64,000 nucleotides of DNA from Paramixta manurensis (GTDB lineage: Bacteria > Pseudomonadota > Gammaproteobacteria > Enterobacterales > Enterobacteriaceae), in NCBI RefSeq assembly GCF_013285385.1, contig NZ_CP054212.1:1302001-1366000 (forward strand), read 5' to 3'. The notes under the pieces were generated by a model, which was not told the DNA's origin, did not search any database, and saw only the letters and a program-made list of their open reading frames with translations. Both the position numbers and the translations under genes were made by a program. Below, piece by piece: positions 55,204 through 64,000 of the stretch (its first letter is position 1; every line of letters begins with the position of its first letter).

Positions 55204-55302
55204 TTATGCGCCGGGCTGCCACGCGCCGCTGGCGATAAACCATATCAGCAGTACGATACCGGCAATTCCGCATAGGGCGGGGAATATATATCCTATCTTC
55301 AT
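55204..55302 (-). CDS. YoaK-like small membrane protein (32 aa)
   Basis: ATG at 55302 after GAGGTCACC opens a 32-codon frame starting MKIGYIFPALCGIAGI, with one hydrophobic helix and the C-terminal residues AWQPGA. E. coli YoaK is also 32 aa, begins MRIGIIFPVVIF and ends AAPGA. Same length, same helix and same ends make homology likely. YoaK function is unknown; an adjacent yoaJ was not found. Below usual ORF cut-offs. Confidence 0.7.
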   Translation of the reverse strand: MKIGYIFPALCGIAGIVLLIWFIASGAWQPGA

Positions 55303-55368
55303 GGTGACCTCATGGGGGCGAATGATGTAAGCCGGCGGGGTTCTTTAACCAGACGGCTGTTCGAACGC

Positions 55369-55596
55369 TTACTTATTATCTCTTCTGTATAGCGCCCACT
55401 CTTCGATACGTTCTCCACTTGGCAATGTGCAGTATCCCACTTCACCGTTGGTCTCTTTCACTGTATCCAGTTTCCCGCCTATTTTCTCGCAATATACTGA
55501 GGCTGGGTTAGCCATACCAACGCGCTTAGGCTCTTCAGGCTTTGTTGCGCAGGCCGTTAAGGTAGCGATGGCGATCATCATTAGTACTGGTTTCAT
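55369..55596 (-). CDS. DUF333 lipoprotein (YoaF-like)
   Basis: 75 aa. A lipoprotein signal with lipobox L-T-A-C (Cys at residue 16) precedes a DUF333 domain: GMANPASVYCEKIGGKLDTV...YCTLPSGERIEEWALYRRD, matching E. coli YoaF (GMANPASVYC...EEWALWRRD pattern). Predicted outer-membrane-anchored small lipoprotein of unknown role. The YoaK-like gene lies next on the same strand. Confidence 0.8.
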   Translation of the reverse strand: MKPVLMMIAIATLTACATKPEEPKRVGMANPASVYCEKIGGKLDTVKETNGEVGYCTLPSGERIEEWALYRRDNK

Positions 55597-55770
55597 TAAT
55601 CTGTCTCCTTGGCAATCTTCCGGCTCTGCCGTTCACGATACGTGCCGAAGCAGTCGGTTGATTAGATAAGCGTATTCTAAAGCCTTTTCGCTTGATGATG
55701 CCAGCTATGACAGTTTTAATCGAGAAGCGCTGATTGAGGTGGACTTTTCCCTGCCAACAGGTCGGATGGG

Positions 55771-57028
<1,258 letters not shown>

Positions 57029-57098
57029 GGGAATGCGCAACGCTGGGGCTGAAGTATGCCCTAAGTTGATCCGTTATCAGTTTCAGACAGAGATGCAT

Positions 57099-57401
57099 TC
57101 ACTGATTGATGCCACCTTTACTGAGAAAAGCGCTAGCCAGCCCGGAAATGAGTTTGAGAAATGCCACGGACGTTAATCCCCAACGCTCAGGTTTAAAGTC
57201 ATAGCGATACAGTTCATAAAATACGTTTTCAGCATCCACTTTTTTTACGAACTCAGCACATTCCTCAATCAGTGCCTGAATGGTGTCAGATGCCTCACAG
57301 TCCAGATAGGTCTGCATCACTTCTTCAATCGTTTCACCGGACAAATAATAGTCCTGATTAAAGTAAGCACCCATCAGGTGATTTAATTGTTGGTTATGCA
57401 T
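57099..57401 (-). CDS. CdiI-type immunity protein
   Basis: 100 aa. The N-terminal motif LNHLMGAYFNQDYYLSGETIEEVMQTYL is characteristic of the CdiI immunity family (LxxLMGAYFxQDWxL pattern). It starts 8 bp after the stop of the RNase A-like toxin, the order toxin-immunity expected for a cognate pair. It appears intact although the toxin is interrupted, so it could protect against related toxins of neighbours. Confidence 0.8.
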   Translation of the reverse strand: MHNQQLNHLMGAYFNQDYYLSGETIEEVMQTYLDCEASDTIQALIEECAEFVKKVDAENVFYELYRYDFKPERWGLTSVAFLKLISGLASAFLSKGGINQ

Positions 57402-57408
57402 ATATAAG

Positions 57409-58254
57409 TTACCTGAAGCTGGGGAAAGCCGTAAGTATGTAATAAGGCTTGCCGTTATATTCTTCTAATCGTAATACAACCCGAATTTTCTGTGAACTGA
57501 TTACCGGGCCAGTGGCTGATTCAATACCGAAACCAATCTTTTTACCTACAAAATAATCAATTTCTAGTTTATTGCCTCTTGGTGCATTACTGGCCCAGTG
57601 CTTAATAAGGGATTTATTGACATACATCGCTCTGGTAATGGCATTCTATGCTGTGCGCAGATCCGTAAATGTGCTTGTTGCGGCCATAGCTGGACGATTA
57701 GCCATACGCATTCTTAGTCTGGCCTCAGACAGGCCCACATGCTGTGACAGGGTATGGCCGCCAGGTTTAGGGCCGGAAACAGATTCATGCTCAATTAGCC
57801 GGATTCGACCCGCCCGAACCGATGCGACCCTCACAGCTCCCAAGCCTAACGAGAGCGCAATAGGAATAGCGATATCTACAGTAAGGCCTATTTTCCAGGC
57901 TGTGTCGTCGTCGGCTCCGAGTTTCTTAGCCAATTCTGTCGCGGCCCGGTAAGTTGCTGTCCGGGTATTGGTTCCGGAAAGAATGCGGTTTGCTGCCGTG
58001 TTGATATTATCCATACTGTGAGCTCCCACAACCACGCAGCCCACCTTGGTAAATCCTGTTGGTTCAGGGACCAGACAGAGCGCAGTAGCTCCGGCCAGTT
58101 CGAGACTCCCCATAAGTAAATCCAGGCCGCCCAAGAGCCTGTTACTCATAGTTTCAGATTCAGTGACTGTTCTATCGGACAGCACAGCGGCCAACTGAAC
58201 GGGCGACATTACGACCTTTAAACCGTCATCCATAACTTGCATCCTGTTTAACAA
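57409..58254 (-). pseudogene. RNase A-like polymorphic toxin interrupted by one amber codon
   Basis: The frame runs from ATG 58254 (or 58233, better ribosome-binding site) to TAA before 57409, 281 codons, broken only by TAG at 57648-57646 (codon 203). Before it: a hydrophobic N-terminal region, then GPKPGGHTLSQHVGLSEARL and STFTDLRTA. After it, in the same frame: NAITRAMYVNKSLIKHWASN, KIRVVLRL and YYILTAFP. These are successive motifs of the CdiA-CT RNase A-like domain. The catalytic His (GGHTLSQH) and Thr (LTAF) are present; the usual TAY Tyr is Phe. A truncated protein would lack half the active site. Confidence 0.82.
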
Positions 58255-58528
58255 TCACACATAAATGAGAGCTGACATTGAAATAAATGACTGTCTGCAA
58301 GCATTTTTATAGTGGCACAGTAAATTTTTCCACTGCAATACCCTGAAAACCTACCTATACGCCTGACTAAACCATCTCACTTACTGAAAAACAATGCTTT
58401 TCTCCTCATTAACCGACTTGCATCACCATAAAATCTACCAAAGCTATCGTGTCGAACTGTATTTTATTTATGTAAAACAATAAATTATCTATTTATCATT
58501 TAATTGTGTAGGGCAGTTAGGGAGAGAA
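58255..58528. other. AT-rich intergenic stretch
   Basis: 274 bp between the toxin start and the convergently placed end of blc. It should hold the toxin promoter; no gene or strong repeat was found. Confidence 0.5.
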
Positions 58529-59053
58529 TTACTGCTTCGCCCACACTAACTGACTGACCCGGAAACCCAAACCGCGAGCGGTATTAAGGTAATCCTGCTT
58601 CACAGAGTCCGGAATAGCAGGCGTGCGGGACAGAAGCCACAGATAGTCGCGGTTCGGGCCACTGACCAGCGCATATTGGTAATCTTCATCCAGCCTGATC
58701 ACATTATATCCGCCGTAAAACGGCCCAAAGAATGAAACTTTTAGTGCCGCGGTAGTCGGCTTGCCGGTGAAATACGCCTTTCCTTCACTCGCGCTCCAGC
58801 GGTTCTTCACCGGATCGTACCCACGGTTAAGCACGCTAATGCCGCCATCCCGGCGTTTACCATAGGTGGCAGTGACCTGCTCGAGGCCACGTTCGAAGCG
58901 GTTTTCAAGACGGGCCACTTCATACCATTTTCCCAGATAGCGGTTTGCATCAAAGCCTGTGACAGGCTGAACGCCTTTTGGGGGCTTGGGAGATTTACAG
59001 GCAACCAGGGTCAGCGCAACCGCAACACTGGTTACAACAGGCAATAACTTCAT
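58529..59053 (-). CDS. blc: Outer-membrane lipocalin Blc
   Basis: 174 aa (E. coli Blc 177). Lipoprotein signal with lipobox LVAC (Cys ~19), the lipocalin G-x-W motif in RYLGKWYEVARLENRFERGLEQVTATY and ALKVSFFGPFYGGYNVI. Blc binds lysophospholipids and fatty acids. The start at 59053 (MKLLPVV) follows AAGGCG; an ATG five codons upstream is possible. It is divergent from the MerR-type regulator, consistent with membership in the lipid cluster. Confidence 0.9.
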   Translation of the reverse strand: MKLLPVVTSVAVALTLVACKSPKPPKGVQPVTGFDANRYLGKWYEVARLENRFERGLEQVTATYGKRRDGGISVLNRGYDPVKNRWSASEGKAYFTGKPTTAALKVSFFGPFYGGYNVIRLDEDYQYALVSGPNRDYLWLLSRTPAIPDSVKQDYLNTARGLGFRVSQLVWAKQ

Positions 59054-59086
59054 GAGAACGCCTTTCATCTGCGCAGAGAACCTAGA

Positions 59087-59108
59087 GTGTAGATCAAACT
59101 TTCTACAC
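59087..59108. promoter_or_regulatory. Palindrome in the blc/merR intergenic region
   Basis: GTGTAGA (59087-59093) and TCTACAC (59102-59108) are perfect 7-bp arms 8 bp apart between the divergent blc and regulator genes. The core TGTA half-sites recall those at 60050-60081, so both could be sites of the same MerR-type regulator. Confidence 0.5.
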
Positions 59109-59170
59109 GTCATCCAGCCCGGCAAATTTCATAGTATATTGAGTGTATTGTTGGTAATCAGGTGTTCTTA

Positions 59171-59899
59171 ATGACTTACTCCATCGGCGAATTCGCCCGT
59201 CTTTGCGGGATAAACGCGACCACGTTGCGCGCCTGGCAAAACCGTTACGGCCTGCTTAAACCGATGCGTACCGATGGCGGACATCGCCTGTACAGTGATG
59301 CGGATATTCAACAGGCGCTCAGAATTCTCGACTGGGTGAGAAAAGGCGTCCCCATCAGCCAGGTGAAAACGCTGCTGGCACGCCCAGAACCACGCAGGAC
59401 AAACAACTGGTGTGCTCTGCAGGAGAGTATGTACCAGCGGCTGAACGAGGGGAAAATCGAATCCCTGCGTCAGCTTCTCTATGATTCTGGTCGCGAATAT
59501 CCCCGTCCGGAACTGGTCACCGAAGTATTGCGGCCGTTGCGCAGTAAACTGTCGGCCAACATCGCGGCCATGCTGACCCTGCGCGAAATCCTTGACGGCA
59601 TCATCATCGCCTACACCTCGTTTTGCCTTGAAGGCGATAAACGTGCGCCCGGCGATAACTACCTGATTACCGGCTGGCATCTGACCGATCCCTGCGAAAT
59701 CTGGCTCGAAGCGCTCAGGCGCACCGGGCAGGGGCATCGCATTGACGTGCTTCCGGTGCCACCTGCCGCCCTGGCGCCGGAAATTTTTCCTGAACGAAAA
59801 TGGCTGCTGGTCACGACCGGCAAGCTCACTGCAGTACGCAAAAAGCAGATTGAACGCTGGCAGCAGCAGGGCGTTGCTATTGAGGTTATTCCGCTGTAA
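59171..59899 (+). CDS. MerR-family regulator (MlrA-like)
   Basis: 242 aa. The N-terminal MerR helix-turn-helix YSIGEFARLCGINATTLRAWQNRYGLLKPMRTDGGHRLYSDADI closely follows E. coli MlrA; the C-terminal ~170 residues resemble the degenerate B12-binding-like sensory part of MlrA, without an obvious cobalamin His motif. ATG at 59171 is preferred over a GTG three codons upstream. Its position between blc and the lipid genes suggests it controls both. Confidence 0.82.
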   Translation: MTYSIGEFARLCGINATTLRAWQNRYGLLKPMRTDGGHRLYSDADIQQALRILDWVRKGVPISQVKTLLARPEPRRTNNWCALQESMYQRLNEGKIESLRQLLYDSGREYPRPELVTEVLRPLRSKLSANIAAMLTLREILDGIIIAYTSFCLEGDKRAPGDNYLITGWHLTDPCEIWLEALRRTGQGHRIDVLPVPPAALAPEIFPERKWLLVTTGKLTAVRKKQIERWQQQGVAIEVIPL

Positions 59900-60049
59900 T
59901 TCCGTTTTACCCCTTCACACCCAGCCACGAATCAATCCACAGAAAAAACTGCGGATTGATCAATGCTTACCAAAAAACAGTTATATAGCGCACTATTTAA
60001 AGTTTATAACCTTTTAAAATTTAATATAAATAAAAATTAATCCACCCTA

Positions 60050-60081
60050 AACTTGTACAAATATATTTGTTTGTATAAGTT
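60050..60081. promoter_or_regulatory. Long inverted repeat upstream of the lipid operon
   Basis: AACTTGTACAAA (60050-60061) and TTTGTATAAGTT (60070-60081) are 12-bp arms with 11 matches and an 8-bp spacer, ~50 bp before the NTF2-like gene. The left arm is itself palindromic around TTGTACAA. A TATAAG -10-like box lies in the right arm. TGTA/TACA half-sites suit a MerR-type dimer. Confidence 0.6.
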
Positions 60082-60127
60082 TTAACTATGCAATTACGCC
60101 ACGCGCTTTATAACCAGGATGAGAATC

Positions 60128-60562
60128 ATGTGCACAACGCCATCGGTCATTGAGAAGTTTGTTCAGTACTACGCCGGGTTGGACACGCAGTCGCCCTCGG
60201 CGCTTGACTGCCTCTATGACACGGACGCCATACTGATTGATCCGTTTGGTGCATATCACGGCCTGGCGGCCATCCAGCGCTATTTCACGCATCTGCTTGC
60301 CAGCGTAGCGTACTGCCGCTTTTCCATCGATCCCCCATTTTGCGATGGTTCACGTTTTGCCATGACCTGGACCATGCACTGGTCACACCCGAAGATTGCC
60401 GGAGGAGAGGCGCTGAGCCTGCCGGGCTGCTCAGTTGCGGAAATCCGGGATGACCTGATTATTCGTCAGCGGGATTACTACGATGCCGGAGAGATGCTCT
60501 ACGAGCATCTTCCCCTGCTGGGCTGGGCGGTACGTAGCGTGAAAAAAAGGGTCAGTGCATGA
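60128..60562 (+). CDS. NTF2-like (SnoaL-type) protein
   Basis: 144 aa. IEKFVQYYAGLDTQSPSALDCLYDTDAILIDPFGAYHGLAAIQRYF is the opening helix and strand of an NTF2-like fold, followed by the usual curved sheet. Such proteins act as small isomerases/hydratases or binding partners. ATG at 60128 is chosen since AGGATGAG lies at proper distance; the ATG at 60119 has none. Its stop overlaps the next gene (ATGA). First gene of the coupled operon. Confidence 0.8.
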   Translation: MCTTPSVIEKFVQYYAGLDTQSPSALDCLYDTDAILIDPFGAYHGLAAIQRYFTHLLASVAYCRFSIDPPFCDGSRFAMTWTMHWSHPKIAGGEALSLPGCSVAEIRDDLIIRQRDYYDAGEMLYEHLPLLGWAVRSVKKRVSA

Positions 60563-61278
60563 CAACGGTCCTGATCACGGGTGCAAGTTCCGGCATTGGC
60601 GCCGGGCTTGCAAAGTCCTGGGCCGATGAGGGTTGCCACGTCATTGCCTGCGGACGGGATCCGGCACGGCTAGCATCACTACGGCAGTCCAGCCCGAACA
60701 TCACGGTCCGTCAGTTCGATATGACCGACAGGGTTGCCTGTTGTCAGGCGCTGAAAGAGTGCCACGCCGATCTGATTATTCTCTGCGCGGGAACCTGCGA
60801 ATATCTGGAGAACGGCAAGGTGGATGCAGCCTTAGTCGAGCGGGTAATGACCACCAATTTTCTTGGCCCGGTGAACTGCCTGGCCGCACTTCAACCCCAA
60901 CTGGTTGCCGGTAACCGCGTAGTGCTGGTTAGCTCAATGGCACACTGGCTGCCTTTCCCACGCGCAGAGGCGTATGGCGCCTCGAAAGCCGCATTGACTT
61001 GGTTTGCTAACAGCCTGCGCCTGGATTGGGAGCCGAAAGGGATTGCTCTCACGGTGGTTTTTCCCGGGTTTGTCGATACGCCTTTGACCCGTAAAAATGA
61101 TTTTGCCATGCCCGGCCAGGTCACTGTGGAACAGGCGGTTAAGGCGATCCGTCGTGGTCTGGCGAAGGGCAAAAATCATATTGCTTTCCCGGTCGGGTTC
61201 AGCCTAATGATGAACCTGCTTGCCGGGCTGCCGGCGTTGCTTCAACGGGCATTGCTGCGCCGGATGGTACGCCGATGA
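60559..61278 (+). CDS. SDR-family oxidoreductase (lipid cluster)
   Basis: 239 aa. TGASSGIG (residues ~7-14) for NAD(P), LCAGT replacing the NNAG motif, VSSMAHW with the catalytic Ser and YGASK with Tyr/Lys. The C-terminal hydrophobic stretch (FSLMMNLLAGLPALLQRALL) may associate with membrane. Start and stop overlap both neighbours (ATGA), so expression is coupled. The substrate is presumably a fatty acyl or lipid intermediate (inference). Confidence 0.85.
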   Translation: MTTVLITGASSGIGAGLAKSWADEGCHVIACGRDPARLASLRQSSPNITVRQFDMTDRVACCQALKECHADLIILCAGTCEYLENGKVDAALVERVMTTNFLGPVNCLAALQPQLVAGNRVVLVSSMAHWLPFPRAEAYGASKAALTWFANSLRLDWEPKGIALTVVFPGFVDTPLTRKNDFAMPGQVTVEQAVKAIRRGLAKGKNHIAFPVGFSLMMNLLAGLPALLQRALLRRMVRR

Positions 61279-62534
61279 ACATCGCCATTATTGGCAGTGG
61301 TATTGCCGGGCTAACCTGTGCCTGGCGGCTTGCCGGACATCATCAGGTTACGCTGTTTGAAGCAGAACCCCGGGTTGGCGGTCATACCGCCACGGTGGAT
61401 ATCGCCACGCCGCAGGGAACCTATGCCATCGACACGGGATTTATTGTCTATAACGACCGAACCTATCCGCGCTTTATGGGGCTACTGAGTGAGTTGGGCA
61501 TCAGCGGACAAAAGACGGAGATGAGTTTTTCGGTACACAACCCGCAAAGCGGGCTGGAGTACAACGGACACACGCTTACCTCGCTGTTCGCGCAGCGCCG
61601 AAATCTGGTGAACCCGGCATTCTGGCAATTGCTGAAAGAGATTGTTCGCTTTAACCGTCGTGCAAAAGTGGCGCTGGCGGAGGATATTGATCCGCGAGCC
61701 ACGCTGCAGACTTTCCTCGAAAAGCACCGCTTCAGCGCGTTTTTCGCGCGCCACTATATTCTGCCGATGGGGGCCGCTATCTGGTCTTCCTCGCTGCAAG
61801 AGATGCGCCGTTTTCCACTGCCGTTATTCCTGCGTTTCTTTGAGCATCATGGGCTGCTTGATATTACGCATCGCCCGCAGTGGTACGTTGTTCCCGGCGG
61901 TTCGCGGGAGTACATCCGTGCGATCCTGGCTCAACTGGGCGATCGCATAAGCCTGCATCTTAACGCCCCGGTGCAGCAGGTGACCCGTGATGATACAGGC
62001 GTAAATATTCAGCTTGAAAACGCCAGTCACGCGTTCGATCAGGTGATTTTTGCCTGTCACTCTTCTCAGGCGCTGGCGATGCTTGATAACCCCACCCAGG
62101 CTGAACGCGACGTGCTGGGCGATATTGGCTGGCAGCGCAACGAGGTGGTGCTACACAGCGATCGGCGCTGGCTGCCGGTTCGCGAACGGGCCTGGGCAAG
62201 CTGGAACTATCGCCTGAGCGATCGGGATCAAATCCGTGCCTGCGTCACCTATAACATGAATATTTTGCAGGGGCTGCCTGCCGATGCTCCGTTGTTCTGC
62301 GTGACCCTGAACCCTGAAACCCCGATTGACGACCGTTACATTTGGCAGCGTTTTGTCTATGAACATCCGCTCTTTAATCCCACAAGCTGGCACGCTCAGG
62401 CGCGTCGGGGTGAGATTAATGGTCACCGAAGAAGCTGGTTCTGCGGCGCTTACTGGTACAACGGATTTCATGAGGATGGGGTACGTAGTGCCTTGGATGT
62501 GGTGAAAGGGATTGCCGCCGGGGAGGGGAGATAA
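61275..62534 (+). CDS. FAD-dependent amine-oxidase-like oxidoreductase
   Basis: 419 aa. The N-terminal dinucleotide fold IGSGIAGLTCAWRLAGHHQVTLFEAEPRVGGHT (residues ~5-37) is typical of NAD(P)-binding/amine oxidase-like flavoproteins, followed by AIDTGFIVYNDRTYPRF and a C-terminal FCGAYWYNGFHEDGVRSAL. Homologues sit next to Cfa-type methyltransferases in many proteobacteria and are often mislabelled cyclopropane synthase partners. Probably oxidises or desaturates a phospholipid acyl chain (inference). Overlaps the SDR stop. Confidence 0.85.
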   Translation: MNIAIIGSGIAGLTCAWRLAGHHQVTLFEAEPRVGGHTATVDIATPQGTYAIDTGFIVYNDRTYPRFMGLLSELGISGQKTEMSFSVHNPQSGLEYNGHTLTSLFAQRRNLVNPAFWQLLKEIVRFNRRAKVALAEDIDPRATLQTFLEKHRFSAFFARHYILPMGAAIWSSSLQEMRRFPLPLFLRFFEHHGLLDITHRPQWYVVPGGSREYIRAILAQLGDRISLHLNAPVQQVTRDDTGVNIQLENASHAFDQVIFACHSSQALAMLDNPTQAERDVLGDIGWQRNEVVLHSDRRWLPVRERAWASWNYRLSDRDQIRACVTYNMNILQGLPADAPLFCVTLNPETPIDDRYIWQRFVYEHPLFNPTSWHAQARRGEINGHRRSWFCGAYWYNGFHEDGVRSALDVVKGIAAGEGR

Positions 62535-62535
62535 G

Positions 62536-63249
62536 ATGAACAGTTGCCTGTACCAGGGCGTGCTACGTCATCGCCGGCTTCAGCCGAAAACGCATCATTT
62601 TTGCTATCGCGTGTTTATGGCCTGGCTCGATTTGGATGAACTGGATGCGCTTTCATCGGTCGGTATCCGCCGGAACCGTTTCGCCGCCGCCGCCTTTCAT
62701 GATGCGGATTATCCGCTTGGCATGCCGCTTAAAGGGAAGGTGCTTGACCGGCTGGAAAGCCTAACAGGTGAGCGCCCGGAGGGGCGCGTCATGCTTCTGA
62801 CCCAGCTCCGCTACTTCGGGTTCCACTTTAATCCGGTGAATTTTTATTACTGCTATAACTCAGCAGGCAGCCTGCGCTGGGTGCTTGCCGAGGTAAGGAA
62901 CACGCCGTGGAATGAACGGCACTATTATGCCGTTGATGGTCAGGCAGTGCGTCCACTGGAAAAAGCCTTTCACGTTTCTCCCTTTAACCCGATGGACATG
63001 GTTTATCACTGGCGTTTCAACAGCCCGGGCAAAACGCTGCATATGCATATCGAAAATCATCAGGCGTCGAAAGTCTTTGATGCCACGTTGATGCTGCGGC
63101 GTGAGCCACTGACGCGCAAAAATCTGTCGTCACTGCTGATGCGCCTCCCGCTGATGACGCTGAAAACCCTGTTAGCCATTTACTGGCAGGCGTTACGCCT
63201 ATGGCTCAAACGTGTACCCATTTACAACCATCCCGCAAGCAGGAGTTAA
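62536..63249 (+). CDS. DUF1365 family protein
   Basis: 237 aa. MNSCLYQGVLRHRRLQPKTHHFCYRVFMAWLDLDEL and the central QLRYFGFHFNPVNFYYCY motif define DUF1365, an uncharacterised family found between FAD oxidoreductase and Cfa-type genes. ATG at 62536 follows GGAGGGGAGA, immediately after the preceding stop; the upstream frame start at 62512 is not needed. Its TAA overlaps the next ATG. Confidence 0.85.
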   Translation: MNSCLYQGVLRHRRLQPKTHHFCYRVFMAWLDLDELDALSSVGIRRNRFAAAAFHDADYPLGMPLKGKVLDRLESLTGERPEGRVMLLTQLRYFGFHFNPVNFYYCYNSAGSLRWVLAEVRNTPWNERHYYAVDGQAVRPLEKAFHVSPFNPMDMVYHWRFNSPGKTLHMHIENHQASKVFDATLMLRREPLTRKNLSSLLMRLPLMTLKTLLAIYWQALRLWLKRVPIYNHPASRS

Positions 63250-64000
63250 TGCCCATGACCGATCCCGCCTTTGCGCTTCAACCCGATATTCCGTGCAGCG
63301 ACCGTATTGCGCGTAGGCTGCTTTTTCGCCTGCTAAGCGGTATCCGGGGGGGATCACTGACCCTTCGTGAGGGAGGGCAGGCCTTTCATTTTGGCGATGC
63401 TTCTTCTGCGCTGAGCGCGGACGTGCAGATCCGTTCGACCAGCGTGTACTGGCGGGTGCTGACCGGAGGAAGTCTTGCTGCCGCTGAAGCCTGGATGGAT
63501 GCCGAGTGGGAAACGCAGCAGCTCACCTCACTACTGCAACTGCTGGCGCTGAACAGCAACCTGCTAGGGCGGCTGGAAAGCGGGTTCCGGCTGCTGGGTA
63601 GGCCCATTGAACGTCTGCGCCACTGGACGCGGCGTAATCACCGGCGGCAGGCGCGGGAGAACATCGCCGCACACTATGACCTGGGGAATGAATTTTACGC
63701 GCACTTCCTCGATAAAGAACTGCTCTACTCCAGCGCGCTATTCACCGCGGATGAGCAAGATCTCACCCGCGCGCAGCAGGCAAAAATGGCACGGCTGTGT
63801 GAACAGTTGGCGCTAACGGCTAACGACCATCTGCTGGAAATCGGCACCGGCTGGGGCGCGATGGCGGAATATGCTGCACGTTACTTCGGCTGTCGTGTCA
63901 CCACCACTACGCTCTCACAGGAGCAGTTCAGTTGGGCGAAAGCCCGCATTGCGCGCGCCGGGTTGCAGGACCGGGTTGAGGTGCTCCTGTGCGACTATCG
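63249..64000 (+). CDS. Cyclopropane-fatty-acyl-phospholipid synthase-like methyltransferase (partial)
   Basis: ATG at 63249 overlaps the previous stop (TAATG); a second ATG two codons on (63255) is also possible after GGAG. The frame runs off the window at 64000 after ~250 codons. The N-terminal lipid-binding domain and ENIAAHYDLGNEFYAHFLDKELLYSSALF are typical of Cfa enzymes, and LEIGTGWGAMAEYAARYF is the SAM-binding motif. It methylates unsaturated acyl chains of phospholipids; whether it makes a cyclopropane or another methylated product cannot be told. Confidence 0.9.
   Translation, partial: MPMTDPAFALQPDIPCSDRIARRLLFRLLSGIRGGSLTLREGGQAFHFGDASSALSADVQIRSTSVYWRVLTGGSLAAAEAWMDAEWETQQLTSLLQLLALNSNLLGRLESGFRLLGRPIERLRHWTRRNHRRQARENIAAHYDLGNEFYAHFLDKELLYSSALFTADEQDLTRAQQAKMARLCEQLALTANDHLLEIGTGWGAMAEYAARYFGCRVTTTTLSQEQFSWAKARIARAGLQDRVEVLLCDY

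Noticed and set aside
55690..55770. Coding-like fragment left of the IS (REALIEVDFSLPTGRMG) as a gene interrupted by the element
   Set aside because: An in-frame stop lies shortly upstream, and the right flank does not continue one convincing protein, so an interrupted gene could not be shown.

Overview
The window is a chromosomal segment of a member of the Enterobacterales (Enterobacteriaceae or a near relative such as Erwiniaceae). The first ~40 kb follows the well-known enterobacterial order dnaX-ybaB-recR-htpG-adk-hemH-gsk-ybaL-fsr ... ybaK-chiX-ybaP-copA ... cueR-ybbJ-qmcA-cnoX-ybbO-tesA-ybbA-ybbP-purK-purE-lpxH-ppiB-cysS-ybcJ-folD-argU. Most of these proteins can be read almost end to end as orthologues of E. 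coli proteins of the same length.

Region 1 (1-19.9 kb) is core housekeeping DNA with lineage-specific insertions. A fucK/fucR/fucA set without isomerase or permease sits between htpG and adk. A shortened UshA-like protein that lacks its C-terminal domain and key active-site residues follows fsr, and a PACE efflux gene with a divergent LysR regulator comes next. The small RNA ChiX lies between ybaK and ybaP. copA carries a slippery heptamer and a potential pseudoknot that should yield the short copper chaperone CopA(Z).

Region 2 (20.1-26.3 kb) separates copA from its regulator gene cueR. It holds a three-domain NADH:fumarate-reductase-like flavoprotein divergent from a DASS dicarboxylate transporter, then a periplasmic serine hydrolase.

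Region 3 (26.5-39.9 kb) is core again and ends at tRNA-Arg(UCU), argU, a common integration site.

Region 4 (39.95-58.3 kb) is accessory DNA. It contains IS3-family remnants, decayed ORFs, a complete cdiB-cdiA-cdiI contact-dependent inhibition locus (CdiA 3015 aa, AT-rich toxin/immunity end), a decayed SymE-type gene, an SDR, an IraP-like anti-adaptor, a 32-residue YoaK-like membrane protein, a YoaF-like lipoprotein and an intact IS3-family element. Last is a second toxin/immunity pair, in which an RNase A-like toxin is split by one in-frame amber codon while its CdiI-type immunity gene stays intact.

Region 5 (58.5-64 kb) is a compact, translationally coupled lipid-modification cluster: lipocalin blc, divergent MerR/MlrA-type regulator, NTF2-like protein, SDR, FAD amine-oxidase-like protein, DUF1365 protein and a Cfa-type methyltransferase cut by the window edge. 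A long spaced inverted repeat precedes the NTF2-like gene. The most noteworthy items are the amber-interrupted RNase A-like toxin, the CopA(Z) frameshift structure, the unassigned CdiA-CT/CdiI pair, the lipid cluster with its operator-like repeat, and the UshA-like pseudoenzyme.
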